A DNA stretch of 64,000 nucleotides from Lysinibacillus pinottii. Its GTDB lineage: Bacteria > Bacillota > Bacilli > Bacillales_A > Planococcaceae. The DNA lies in NCBI RefSeq assembly GCF_024753545.1, contig NZ_JANTOO010000020.1:124001-188000 (forward strand), written 5' to 3'. The notes below the pieces were generated by a model. That model was not told the origin of the DNA. It was given only the letters and a program-made list of their open reading frames with translations, and ran no database searches. Positions 55,564-64,000 of the stretch are shown here, piece by piece (positions within the stretch are counted from its first letter, which is position 1; each line of letters begins with the position of its first letter). The position numbers were made by a program, and so were the translations under genes.

Positions 55564-56523
55564 TTAACGCTTACCTTTAATATATGGTTGTCCACTTGCC
55601 TTAGGAGCATTCGCTTTACCGATAAAGCCTGCTAAAGCAAGGATTGTTAAAACATACGGTAAGATTTGTAAATAAACGGCTGGAACATTTTCGATGAAAG
55701 GAATTTGGTTCCCCGCAATACTTAATGTTTGTGCCAAACCGAAGAATAGGGCTGCACCTAGCGCACCAATTGGATGCCATTTCCCGAAAATCATGGCAGC
55801 GATCGCCATGAAGCCTTGACCAGCAATTGTTGCATGTGAGAAGTCATGTGTAATTGTTTGTGCATAGACAGCACCACCAAGTCCACCTAGAGCCCCAGAA
55901 ATCATAACAGCAATATAACGCATTTTATTGACGTTAATCCCCATTGTATCTGCTGCCATTGGGTGCTCACCTACAGCGCGAAGGCGTAAGCCAAATGGAG
56001 TTTTATAAATAATAAACCAAGCACCAAATGCTACCACAAACGCCAGAATAGACGTACTGTAAACATCATGGAACAATAAACGACCAAAGAATGGGATGTC
56101 CTCTAAATAAGGAATTCCAAAACGGCGAATCGGTTGGTCAATCATATCTGTTTGACCTTTATCATAAATCATTTTTACTAAGAATACAGTAGCAGCTAAA
56201 CCTAGTAAGTTAATAGCTACCCCTGATACCGTTTGATCAGCTCGGAAGGAAATAGAAGCAACGGCATGGAAAAGTGAGAAAATCGCACCAATTACAATAG
56301 CCGCTAGCATTGCTACCCAAACAGTTGCCGCACCTAATGATGAAGCAAATTCTAAATTAATAAATATACCAACAAAAGCACCAACAATCATTAAGCCCTC
56401 TAGCCCGATGTTGACAACACCAGAGCGTTCAGAGAATACCCCACCGATGGCTGTAAAAATCAAAGGTGTTGCATAAAGAATCGCTGAAGGGATGATGAAA
56501 TATAACATTTCTAAAAAGCTCAT
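55564..56523 (-). CDS. nupQ: Nucleoside ABC transporter permease
   Basis: A 319-aa permease with about 8-9 helices of the BPD_transp_2 (branched-chain/ribose) type; the ERSGVVNIGLEGLMI motif and GLRLRAVGEHPMAADTMGI are typical. It pairs with NupP for nucleoside (guanosine in B. subtilis) import. Confidence 0.92.
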   Translation of the reverse strand: MSFLEMLYFIIPSAILYATPLIFTAIGGVFSERSGVVNIGLEGLMIVGAFVGIFINLEFASSLGAATVWVAMLAAIVIGAIFSLFHAVASISFRADQTVSGVAINLLGLAATVFLVKMIYDKGQTDMIDQPIRRFGIPYLEDIPFFGRLLFHDVYSTSILAFVVAFGAWFIIYKTPFGLRLRAVGEHPMAADTMGINVNKMRYIAVMISGALGGLGGAVYAQTITHDFSHATIAGQGFMAIAAMIFGKWHPIGALGAALFFGLAQTLSIAGNQIPFIENVPAVYLQILPYVLTILALAGFIGKANAPKASGQPYIKGKR

Positions 56524-56524
56524 G

Positions 56525-57571
56525 TTATTGTCCCTCCTTTTTCTTGCTCAGCTTCTGTAAGCCTACTCGAATAATATAGCCTGATGCTACGAAGAAGATA
56601 ATTAACGCGATGATAATCGATACAATTTCTTCTGGAATACCGGCAGCATTTGGCATATTTAATGCACCATATTTTAATGAACCAAAAAGTGATGCCCCGA
56701 ATACTACGCCAAGTGGTGTATTTGCACCAAGTAAGGCTACGGCGATACCATCGAACCCAATTCCTGTGAAGCCAGGTTTAATGGATGCGTTTTGGAACGT
56801 ACCTAGAGCTTCCATCGCTCCCCCAAGACCCGCAAACATACCTGAAATAGTCATCGCTAAAATAATGTTTTTGTTAACACTCATACCCGCATAATCTGCA
56901 GCGTTTTTGTTGAACCCTACAGCTTTCAGCTCATATCCACGAGTTGTTTTTTCTAAAATGAACCACATAACTACAACCATTAATAGTGCAACAATGATCC
57001 CATAGTGAAGACTTGAGTTGTCTGTAAGCTCTCTTAAAAACGGAGAACGTAATGAAGCTGATTCATGAATACGTTCTGTTTTAAAGCTACCATCTGACAA
57101 TTTTTTAATGACCGCGTTGGCAATATATAACGCAGTATAGTTAAGCATAATTGTCGCAATTACTTCATGCACTTTAAATTTCGCTTTTAAGAAACCTGCA
57201 ATAAAGGCCCAAAATGCACCTGCTGCTGCTGCTGCAAGTAATGCCAATGGTAAATGAATGACTTTAGGTAGCTCAAATGCATAACCAACCCAAGCTGCAG
57301 CTAGCCAACCTAAAATAAGCTGACCTTCAACACCAATATTAAACAGCCCTGTACGGAAGGCAAACGCTACTGCAAGACCTGCCAATATATATGGTGTAAT
57401 TTGACGAATTGTGTTCCCTATTGAGTATGAATCTCCAAATATACCTGTCCAAAGAGCGATATAACCTTGTACTGGGTCATAGCCACTGACTACCATGACG
57501 ATAGCCCCTACAATTAAACCGATAATGATAGAGATGATAGGAACGAGTATATTAATGACACGATTTGACAT
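56525..57571 (-). CDS. nupP: Nucleoside ABC transporter permease
   Basis: A 348-aa permease with about 9-10 helices; FRTGLFNIGVEGQLILG and YELKAVGFNKNAADYAGM mirror the NupQ motifs. Its ATG overlaps the nupO stop (TAATG) and follows GGAGGGG. Confidence 0.92.
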   Translation of the reverse strand: MSNRVINILVPIISIIIGLIVGAIVMVVSGYDPVQGYIALWTGIFGDSYSIGNTIRQITPYILAGLAVAFAFRTGLFNIGVEGQLILGWLAAAWVGYAFELPKVIHLPLALLAAAAAGAFWAFIAGFLKAKFKVHEVIATIMLNYTALYIANAVIKKLSDGSFKTERIHESASLRSPFLRELTDNSSLHYGIIVALLMVVVMWFILEKTTRGYELKAVGFNKNAADYAGMSVNKNIILAMTISGMFAGLGGAMEALGTFQNASIKPGFTGIGFDGIAVALLGANTPLGVVFGASLFGSLKYGALNMPNAAGIPEEIVSIIIALIIFFVASGYIIRVGLQKLSKKKEGQ

Positions 57572-59118
57572 TAGTCGTTCCCCTCCTTCGCATCATGCTT
57601 ATTATTTTTTTTACTTTGGCCGGCCATTAATAAGCCAAGCTCTTGTTCTGTTGTTTCTTTAGGATTTAATTCATCCACAATTTGACCATCATAAATAACG
57701 GCAATGCGATCCGATACATTCATAACCTCATCTAATTCAAAGGAAATTAACAGAACGGCTTTTCCTTTATCGCGTTGCTCAATTAGACGCGAGTGAATAA
57801 ATTCAATTGCCCCTACGTCCAGACCTCGTGTTGGTAGAGCGGCAATTAATAAATCAGGATTACGGTCAATTTCACGACCAATAATAGCCTTTTGTTGGTT
57901 ACCACCAGATAATGCACGGGCAGGTGTCATTTCGCCATTCCCTGTACGCACGTCGTATTCTTTAATAATTTGATTAGCTTTCTCTGACACTTTTTTATAG
58001 TCCATGACAAAGCCTTTTGCTATAGGAGATTGGTAATACGTTTGTAGCGCAATATTATGACCAATTGGGAAATCTAACACTAGACCATGCTTATGACGGT
58101 CTTGCGGAATATGTCCAACGCCTTCTTCTGTAATGCTACGCGGCTTCAAATTTGTAATATTTTTACCGTTTAGTTCGACAGTACCACTTTTAATTTTACG
58201 AAGACCTGTAATCGCCTCGATTAATTCTGATTGACCATTTCCATCAATACCTGCTATACCGACAATTTCACCTTTACGAACCTTTAAGTTCAGACCTTTT
58301 ACCTTATCAATATCACGGTAATCCGTTACAACTAAGTCATGGATCGCAAGTACTTCATCAGTTGGATTCGCATCCGTTTTTTCTGTTTTAAATTCAACTT
58401 GTCGGCCAACCATCATTTCAGCTAGCTGATCAGGATTTGTGTCAGCGGTTACAACAGTGCCAATTCCTTCACCTTTACGGATAATCGTTACACGATCGGA
58501 CACTTCCATAATTTCTTTTAGCTTGTGGGTAATCAAAATAATAGATTTTCCCTCCGCAATGAGACGACGCATAATTTGAATTAATTCCATAATCTCTTGT
58601 GGTGTTAAAGAGGCTGTTGGTTCATCAAAGATTAAAATTTCAGCACCACGATATAATGTTTTTAATATTTCAACACGTTGTTGCATACCAACAGTGATGT
58701 CTTCAATTTTAGCATTAGGATCAACATCCAAGCCATACTTCTCAGAAAGGGCTTGTACTTTTTTTGCTGCATCTTTTATATTGACAATACCCATTTTAGT
58801 TGGCTCGGAGCCTAAAATAATATTTTCTGTTACTGTAAAATTCTCTACCAACATAAAGTGCTGATGCACCATACCAATCCCTAAATCATTGGCAACATTT
58901 GGGTTTGTAATTTTCACAGCTTTCCCACGAACGCGAATTTCGCCACCCTCTGGTTGATACAAACCAAAAAGGACGTTCATCAAAGTCGATTTACCTGCAC
59001 CATTCTCTCCAAGCAATGCATGGATTTCGCCTTGTTTCAGTTGGAGGGTGATATTATTATTCGCCACGAAATTACCGAATTCTTTCCGGATTCCTAGCAT
59101 TTCAATCACATGTTCCAA
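57571..59118 (-). CDS. nupO: Nucleoside ABC transporter ATP-binding protein
   Basis: A 515-aa double ATPase (RbsA-like). The first domain is complete: GENGAGKST, signature ITVGMQQRVEI, LIFDEPT. The second has the weaker Walker A GIDGNGQSEL and signature ALSGGNQQKAI, as usual. The TTG at 59118, with GGGAG eight bases upstream, gives MEHVIEML, aligning with the B. subtilis YufO start; the frame back to 59142 is not needed. Confidence 0.93.
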   Translation of the reverse strand: MEHVIEMLGIRKEFGNFVANNNITLQLKQGEIHALLGENGAGKSTLMNVLFGLYQPEGGEIRVRGKAVKITNPNVANDLGIGMVHQHFMLVENFTVTENIILGSEPTKMGIVNIKDAAKKVQALSEKYGLDVDPNAKIEDITVGMQQRVEILKTLYRGAEILIFDEPTASLTPQEIMELIQIMRRLIAEGKSIILITHKLKEIMEVSDRVTIIRKGEGIGTVVTADTNPDQLAEMMVGRQVEFKTEKTDANPTDEVLAIHDLVVTDYRDIDKVKGLNLKVRKGEIVGIAGIDGNGQSELIEAITGLRKIKSGTVELNGKNITNLKPRSITEEGVGHIPQDRHKHGLVLDFPIGHNIALQTYYQSPIAKGFVMDYKKVSEKANQIIKEYDVRTGNGEMTPARALSGGNQQKAIIGREIDRNPDLLIAALPTRGLDVGAIEFIHSRLIEQRDKGKAVLLISFELDEVMNVSDRIAVIYDGQIVDELNPKETTEQELGLLMAGQSKKNNKHDAKEGND

Positions 59119-59511
59119 TATTGTCACTCCCTTAATAGGCACTTTTATAAAGTAATTCCGCCTTAGCGTTTAGTATCTGCCTCTACTATGACTGATGGCA
59201 CAGATTAGCAATACATCCAGTATTCGAAATGTATATAAACTAGATGACCGTTAGAGCTTTTTTTTGCTACAGTTCACTAATTCTTTAGACCGCTTTCGTT
59301 ACCAAAGGCTATCTTTTATTTACTGATTAATCCCACCTATAGAGGTAGGTGTTTTGCTAAATTAATACAGGAAAGGTCATCGTTAGAAACCTTTCTTCTA
59401 TTAACTTGTTACCATCATTATGAAAATCATTAATACTACCTCTAAAAGGTTCATATAAATCTAGTTAAATAGAGAATTGCGAATAATCTAAATATAACGA
59501 TAGATTGAAAA
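59119..59511 (-). other. Long intergenic region between nupN and nupO
   Basis: About 390 bases without a gene. It has small hairpins CACCTA/TAGGTG (59334-59351) and GAAAGGT/ACCTTTC (59371-59395), and the nupN terminator at its upstream end. No clear promoter or known riboswitch is recognised. Confidence 0.45.
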
Positions 59512-59550
59512 ATCATCATAAGGTCCTTCTTAAAAGTCCCTTATGATGAT
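59512..59550 (-). terminator. nupN terminator
   Basis: ATCATCATAAGG and CCTTATGATGAT form a 12-bp stem with a 15-base loop, followed by TTTTTC on the minus strand. It should reduce read-through into nupOPQ, favouring the binding protein. Confidence 0.85.
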
Positions 59551-59561
59551 CAAAAGATGAA

Positions 59562-60644
59562 TTATTTTTCCACTTTTTCTGGAACTTTGATTTCACCCTT
59601 AGCAATTTTTTCTTTATATTCATCGATTACTTTTTGTACATCTTCTGGAATTGCACCGCGAGAATCTGCAAGTTTAACCCCATCTTCAGCTAAACCATAA
59701 ACAAGTGTTTCTCCACCAGGGAAGTCACCGTTTTTCGCTCTGTTTGAAATATCTACTACTGCTGTGTTAACGCCTTTTAACATTGAAGTTAAAGTTACAT
59801 TTGTTTTATCGTCTACTTTACCTTCTTCGTATTGGTCAGCATCTACACCGATTACCCATACATCCGCATTTGGATCTTTTGCTTTACGTTCTTTTGCTTC
59901 TGAGAATACACCATTACCAGTTGCCCCAGCAGCGTGGAAGATTACATCTACACCTGAAGAGTACATGCTGTTAGCAGTGATTTTTCCTAGATCTGCTTTA
60001 TCAAATGCACCCGTATATTTTACTTGGATATCGATATCTGGATTTACTGCTTTAGCGCCTTCAACAAAACCAGCGTGGAAGCGGTTAATAACTGGAATAT
60101 CTACGCCACCTACGAAGCCGATTTTACCTGATTTAGACATTTTTGCTGCAGCAACACCAGCTAAGAATGCACCTTCTTGCTCTTTGAACAGTACGTTTAC
60201 TACGTTGTCTGCTTTAACTTCAGCATCAATCAATGCAAAGTGATTGTCTGGATTTTCAGCTGCTACTGCATCGATTGCATCAGCCATCATGAAACCGATA
60301 CCATAAACTAAGTTAAAGTCACGACGTACTAAGTTGTTTAAGTTTGTTTCATAGTCAGCATCTGAAGCTGATTGTAGGTAGTCAAAGCCACCATCACCTT
60401 TTTTAAGACCGTGTTCTTTTCCGTAAGCTTGAACACCTTCCCATGCAGATTGGTTGAATGATTTGTCATCAACGCCACCTACGTCAGTAACCATTGCTAC
60501 TGAAAATGATTCTTCTGATGTTTCTCCACCTGAAGCATTATCATTTTCTTTTGCAGGTTTTTCGTCTTTTGTACCACAAGCACCTAAAATTGCGCTTGCC
60601 GCTAATACTGATGTTAATACTAAACCAAATTTACGTTTTTTCAT
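59562..60644 (-). CDS. nupN: Nucleoside-binding lipoprotein (BMP family)
   Basis: A 360-aa lipoprotein with lipobox ILGAC (Cys23) and the BMP/Med fold: VTDVGGVDDKSFNQSAWEG, GFVGGVDIPVINRFHAGF, IFHAAGATGNGVF and WVIGVDADQY. It captures nucleosides for NupOPQ. GGGGGG lies upstream. It follows the GntR gene ymfC by 54 bases and is likely co-transcribed or regulated by it. Confidence 0.94.
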   Translation of the reverse strand: MKKRKFGLVLTSVLAASAILGACGTKDEKPAKENDNASGGETSEESFSVAMVTDVGGVDDKSFNQSAWEGVQAYGKEHGLKKGDGGFDYLQSASDADYETNLNNLVRRDFNLVYGIGFMMADAIDAVAAENPDNHFALIDAEVKADNVVNVLFKEQEGAFLAGVAAAKMSKSGKIGFVGGVDIPVINRFHAGFVEGAKAVNPDIDIQVKYTGAFDKADLGKITANSMYSSGVDVIFHAAGATGNGVFSEAKERKAKDPNADVWVIGVDADQYEEGKVDDKTNVTLTSMLKGVNTAVVDISNRAKNGDFPGGETLVYGLAEDGVKLADSRGAIPEDVQKVIDEYKEKIAKGEIKVPEKVEK

Positions 60645-60698
60645 TTAATTAACCCCCCAAAGGTATTGTAATTAGCAGGAAAAAAATTTAGAAATGTT

Positions 60699-61427
60699 CT
60701 ACACCCGTTTACGAACTACATGGAAGCTGAATTTATCAGCTCGGAAATAATTTTTTGAATAGAGCACTACTTGATCATGGTCATCGTAATGCAACTGCTT
60801 TAACACTAAAAGAGCTGTTTCACGTCCACAATTCAAAATCGGTGAAGCTTGTTCATGATACCCAACTGGATCAATATACGTAACCGCATAGGCAACATGA
60901 ATTTTTCCAGATTGCTCAAGAGCAGAGAACAGTGAAACTTCTTTTTTTTCGACAAAGTCAGTAGGCAGGAAGCTTGCGGGTAGCTTGTCTATACAGTAAA
61001 CTACTGGCTCACCATCCGCTGTTCTGACACGTTCAATTGTGAGTATTTTATCGTCGCCATCACATTGGAAGCGTTTTAAATCTTCCTCAGAAGGAATGTG
61101 CTCAGCCGCTTTTAAAAAACGCGAACCAGGCTCCATACCCGCTGCCTCGATCATAGAAGAAATGCTCGATAAATGCTCGATGCCTGATGTAAACAACGGC
61201 TTAGGGTTAACAAAAGTCCCAACCCCATGTCGGCGCACAATCACATTTTCCTCTTCCAACAGTCGAAGTGCTTCTCTAAGTGTTGCTCGACTGACTCCGA
61301 GTGATTTCGATAATTCAAATTCTGAAGGCAGCTTTTCATTTTCTTTAAAAATGCCAGCCTCAATGTCAGATTTTAAACGATCGATAACTTGAAGATAGAG
61401 ATGACGATGATCTGCTTTAATAGTCAC
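60699..61427 (-). CDS. ymfC: GntR/HutC-family regulator YmfC
   Basis: A 242-aa regulator with an N-terminal GntR winged helix (LPSEFELSKSLGVSRATLREAL) and a C-terminal UTRA ligand domain. The GTG at 61427 has GGTGGTG six bases upstream; the longer frame to 61472 crosses a palindrome that looks like its own operator. Its position directly before nupN suggests control of nucleoside uptake; ligand unknown. Confidence 0.9.
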   Translation of the reverse strand: MTIKADHRHLYLQVIDRLKSDIEAGIFKENEKLPSEFELSKSLGVSRATLREALRLLEEENVIVRRHGVGTFVNPKPLFTSGIEHLSSISSMIEAAGMEPGSRFLKAAEHIPSEEDLKRFQCDGDDKILTIERVRTADGEPVVYCIDKLPASFLPTDFVEKKEVSLFSALEQSGKIHVAYAVTYIDPVGYHEQASPILNCGRETALLVLKQLHYDDHDQVVLYSKNYFRADKFSFHVVRKRV

Positions 61428-61449
61428 ATATATCACCACCAAATCAGAG

Positions 61450-61463
61450 ATCAGACATCTGAT
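61450..61463 (-). promoter_or_regulatory. Putative YmfC operator
   Basis: ATCAGACATCTGAT has symmetric arms ATCAGA/TCTGAT around CA and lies 23 bases upstream of the ymfC start. A further TCAGAGA half-site adjoins it. Autoregulation is typical for GntR proteins. Confidence 0.45.
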
Positions 61464-61613
61464 GTACAACATTCCTACTAATCGTTCATAAATATAACAT
61501 TTTTGCAGAATGAAATAAACAGTTTTAAATAAAATCTGTTATAGAATTCATTCTTTCTTCAAAATCGTTGCAAATAATGGACAAAAATACAGGAAGGACC
61601 ATCCATTTACTGT

Positions 61614-63905
61614 TTAATTGTCGTATTGATGAATAAGTACTTGACGAGGTTTACTGCCCTCAGGAGGCCCTACAATACCGCGTTGTTCCATCTGATCAAC
61701 AATACGTGCAGCCCTTGAATAACCTATACGAAAGCGACGCTGAAGCATTGACACAGATGCTGTTTGCATACTGACAACTAATTGCACTGCTTCGTCATAT
61801 AATTCATCGGTTTCCTCTAAAATTGTTTCTTCTTCAGTAGGAATCATCTCCTCTTGATACTGCGCCTTTTGCTGTTCTATAACAAAATTCACAACACCCT
61901 CCACCTCTTGATCCGATAAAAAGGCCCCTTGTACCCTTTTTGGTTTCGATGCACCGGCTGGTAAAAATAACATATCTCCGCGACCAAGTAATCGTTCTGC
62001 TCCGCCCATATCTAAAATCGTTCTCGAATCAATGGCTGAAGAAACCGCAAATGCAATTCTGGATGGAATATTAGCTTTAATGACACCTGTTAGAACATCT
62101 ACACTAGGTCTTTGCGTTGCAATAATCAAATGGATTCCAGCTGCACGTGCCATTTGGGCTAAACGGGTAATTGAATCCTCCACATCACTAGATGCGACCA
62201 TCATTAAATCTGCTAACTCATCTACAATGACTACAATGTAAGGTAGCTTTGGATGCTTTTCATCTGTTTGTTCATTGACCTTTTGAACATGATTATTATA
62301 GCCCTCAATATTTCGTGTTCCTGTATGTGAAAACAGGTCATATCGACGTTCCATTTCAGAAACCACTTTTTTCAAGGCTTGAGAAGCTTTTCGTGCATCT
62401 GTCACAACAGGCGCCAATAAATGGGGAATACCATTATAAACGTTTAATTCCACCATTTTCGGGTCAATCATCATCAGCTTTACCTCATGAGGTTTTGTAC
62501 GCATTAGTATGGACACTACGATGCCATTTATACAGACACTTTTCCCACTACCTGTTGAACCCGCTACCAGTAAATGCGGCATTTTATTGAGCTCTGCAAG
62601 AACAGCTTGTCCCGTAATATCTCGTCCAAACGCTACTTGCAACAATGCTTCAGGCTTAGCGCCATCCTTCGATTCTAATACTTCTCGTAAAGTGACAATG
62701 GCAACCTCACTATTTGGCACTTCAATACCAATCGCCGATTTCCCAGGGATTGGTGCCTCCATACGGATATCCTTAGCAGCCAGTGCTAAAGCTAGATCAT
62801 CTTGCAAATTAACAATTTTACTTACCTTGACACCAATATCAGGCAAAATTTCATATTTTGTAACAGCCGGCCCCAAATGAACTTGTGTCACCTTTGCCTT
62901 TACGCCAAAGCTTTGCAATGTTTGTTCGAGCTTTTTGGCATTCGCCTGGATAACGGAATATTCTCCACTTTGGTCATGTTGGGGTGGTAATTGTAATAGA
63001 TTATAAGATGGAAGCTGATAGTCTGCATTTTCTACAGTATCTGTCCCTTGCATATGGACCTCATCTATTGCTTCATCCTGTTCATGTTCCACTAAATCTG
63101 CCTGATCAAATATGGCTCTTTCCTGAGACACATTTTGTGTAAATGCAGAGATAATTGGCTCATGATGTATTTCTTCTTCTTGCTCAGGCATATCAGTAGT
63201 TTGATTGACCGCTGCAACCTCGTCCACACTTTCAGCTCTAGAACGACGATTGCTTGGCTTTTTAGGTGCATTTTTTTTCTTATCTCGATGTTTCTTTTTC
63301 CATTTACCAAATAAATCTGGCATTTTCTCTGCCAAATATGGCACCAATGCTTTCCCAGTCACCAAAATCAATCCGATAAAGAAAATAACCCAAGCAACAA
63401 CCCTCGCCCCTGATGCTTCAAACAGTACATGAAGACCACTAAATAATAGGGCACCAATCATTCCACCACCAAGTGCATTACTGCGATGAATAATTCCCTC
63501 GGTATTGATTAAAATTCGCCATGATTCACGTAGAACCGAATCAGATAATAAGCCACCTGATTTTGATAATTGCTCAAATAAAATGCCGTGACTAAAAATG
63601 GTTAAGCTCATAATAATAAGGAGCATACCCAAAATTAAGCGGTCTTTCATACCGACCTTTTTACGACCAATCATCATTAATAACGCCACGAATATTAGCA
63701 TAAATGGAACCGCAAAATGTAAATTACCTAAAAGAAACATTGCGAATGTTTGTAGCGTACGTCCTATCATACCGTATTCAAAAATCATGATGACTGCCAG
63801 CGCAATTAAGAGCAGTCCTAGAATTTCATACATAAGGGGAGACATTTCTTTTTTTTCTGTTGTTGCTTTGCTTTTAGTAACCTTTTTTCTTTTACTAACT
63901 GCCAT
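61614..63905 (-). CDS. spoIIIE: DNA translocase SpoIIIE/FtsK
   Basis: A 763-aa translocase that pumps the chromosome into the forespore. It has four N-terminal helices (about 30-190), a charged linker, the FtsK motor with Walker A GSTGSGKSV and Walker B VVIVDELADL, and a C-terminal gamma winged helix (MLQRRFRIGYSRAARIVDQM) that reads polarity sequences. The ATG at 63905 follows AAGGTG by six bases. Confidence 0.95.
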   Translation of the reverse strand: MAVSKRKKVTKSKATTEKKEMSPLMYEILGLLLIALAVIMIFEYGMIGRTLQTFAMFLLGNLHFAVPFMLIFVALLMMIGRKKVGMKDRLILGMLLIIMSLTIFSHGILFEQLSKSGGLLSDSVLRESWRILINTEGIIHRSNALGGGMIGALLFSGLHVLFEASGARVVAWVIFFIGLILVTGKALVPYLAEKMPDLFGKWKKKHRDKKKNAPKKPSNRRSRAESVDEVAAVNQTTDMPEQEEEIHHEPIISAFTQNVSQERAIFDQADLVEHEQDEAIDEVHMQGTDTVENADYQLPSYNLLQLPPQHDQSGEYSVIQANAKKLEQTLQSFGVKAKVTQVHLGPAVTKYEILPDIGVKVSKIVNLQDDLALALAAKDIRMEAPIPGKSAIGIEVPNSEVAIVTLREVLESKDGAKPEALLQVAFGRDITGQAVLAELNKMPHLLVAGSTGSGKSVCINGIVVSILMRTKPHEVKLMMIDPKMVELNVYNGIPHLLAPVVTDARKASQALKKVVSEMERRYDLFSHTGTRNIEGYNNHVQKVNEQTDEKHPKLPYIVVIVDELADLMMVASSDVEDSITRLAQMARAAGIHLIIATQRPSVDVLTGVIKANIPSRIAFAVSSAIDSRTILDMGGAERLLGRGDMLFLPAGASKPKRVQGAFLSDQEVEGVVNFVIEQQKAQYQEEMIPTEEETILEETDELYDEAVQLVVSMQTASVSMLQRRFRIGYSRAARIVDQMEQRGIVGPPEGSKPRQVLIHQYDN

Positions 63906-63947
63906 CTCTATCACCTTCTTCTGCAATCCATTTTATATATGTAGCGA

Positions 63948-63977
63948 ATCATACCATGTAGAACTCTAACATTCCAA
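63948..63977 (-). promoter_or_regulatory. Putative SigA promoter of spoIIIE
   Basis: TTGGAA (63977-63972) and TATGAT (63953-63948), 18 bases apart on the minus strand, about 43 bases before the start codon. Confidence 0.55.
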
Positions 63978-64000
63978 AAAAAGGATTTTCCACCGCAATT

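Noticed and set aside
59764..60243. 159-aa open frame antisense to nupN
   Set aside because: Shadow of the BMP lipoprotein reading frame; no independent start signal.

Overview
The window is a low-GC, endospore-former chromosome of the Bacillaceae/Planococcaceae type, most likely a Lysinibacillus. Spore genes (cotD, cotE, spoVS, spoIIIE) and B. subtilis-like blocks place it in the Bacilli. A probable D-aspartate-adding ATP-grasp ligase fits the L-Lys-D-Asp peptidoglycan known for Lysinibacillus. Almost every gene is on the minus strand. I see no tRNA, rRNA, CRISPR array, insertion sequence or prophage.

Layout from low to high coordinates (minus-strand transcription runs the other way). 1-2.2 kb: 3'-truncated Fur-controlled siderophore uptake operon. 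2.6-6.2 kb: cotD (+), then glnR-glnA behind a GlnR operator, and ynbB. 6.5-10.5 kb: yvgT, a lone cobT under a cobalamin riboswitch, an EamA exporter, an unknown 131-aa gene and a rhodanese. 10.6-23.2 kb: miaB-ricA, cotE and a tight mutS-mutL-glpK-glpD-hydrolase-miaA run followed by hfq. 23.4-31.8 kb: ATP-grasp ligase, a seven-gene operon (ABC importer, two cytosolic phosphoesterase-type enzymes, DeoR regulator) and an unknown gene. 32-36 kb: korA-korB, spoVS, ymdB. 36.2-44.5 kb: an eight-gene exopolysaccharide locus. 44.6-55.4 kb: rny, recA, cinA, pgsA, rodZ-like, ymfK, ymfJ, ymfI, ymfH, ymfF. 55.6-63.9 kb: nupNOPQ nucleoside importer, GntR regulator ymfC and spoIIIE.

The backbone follows the order spoIIIE-ymfC-ymfFHIJKM-pgsA-cinA-recA-rny-ymdB-spoVS-korAB-miaB-ricA-cotE-mutSL-miaA-hfq-glnRA expected in Bacilli. 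Relative to it, four blocks look inserted: the nup operon after ymfC, the polysaccharide locus between rny and ymdB, the organophosphate-like operon plus ligase between korB and miaB, and glpK-glpD-hydrolase between mutL and miaA.

The most interesting points are: the seven-gene uptake/hydrolysis operon with no recognised substrate; a glycosyltransferase whose N-terminus is joined to its only ATG through an A9 tract in the wrong frame, suggesting slippage or phase variation; a CotE with an 18-serine tail and an apparent CTG start; and several unexplained palindromes and long leaders. Function calls rest on motif recognition and remembered family features, not on database searches.
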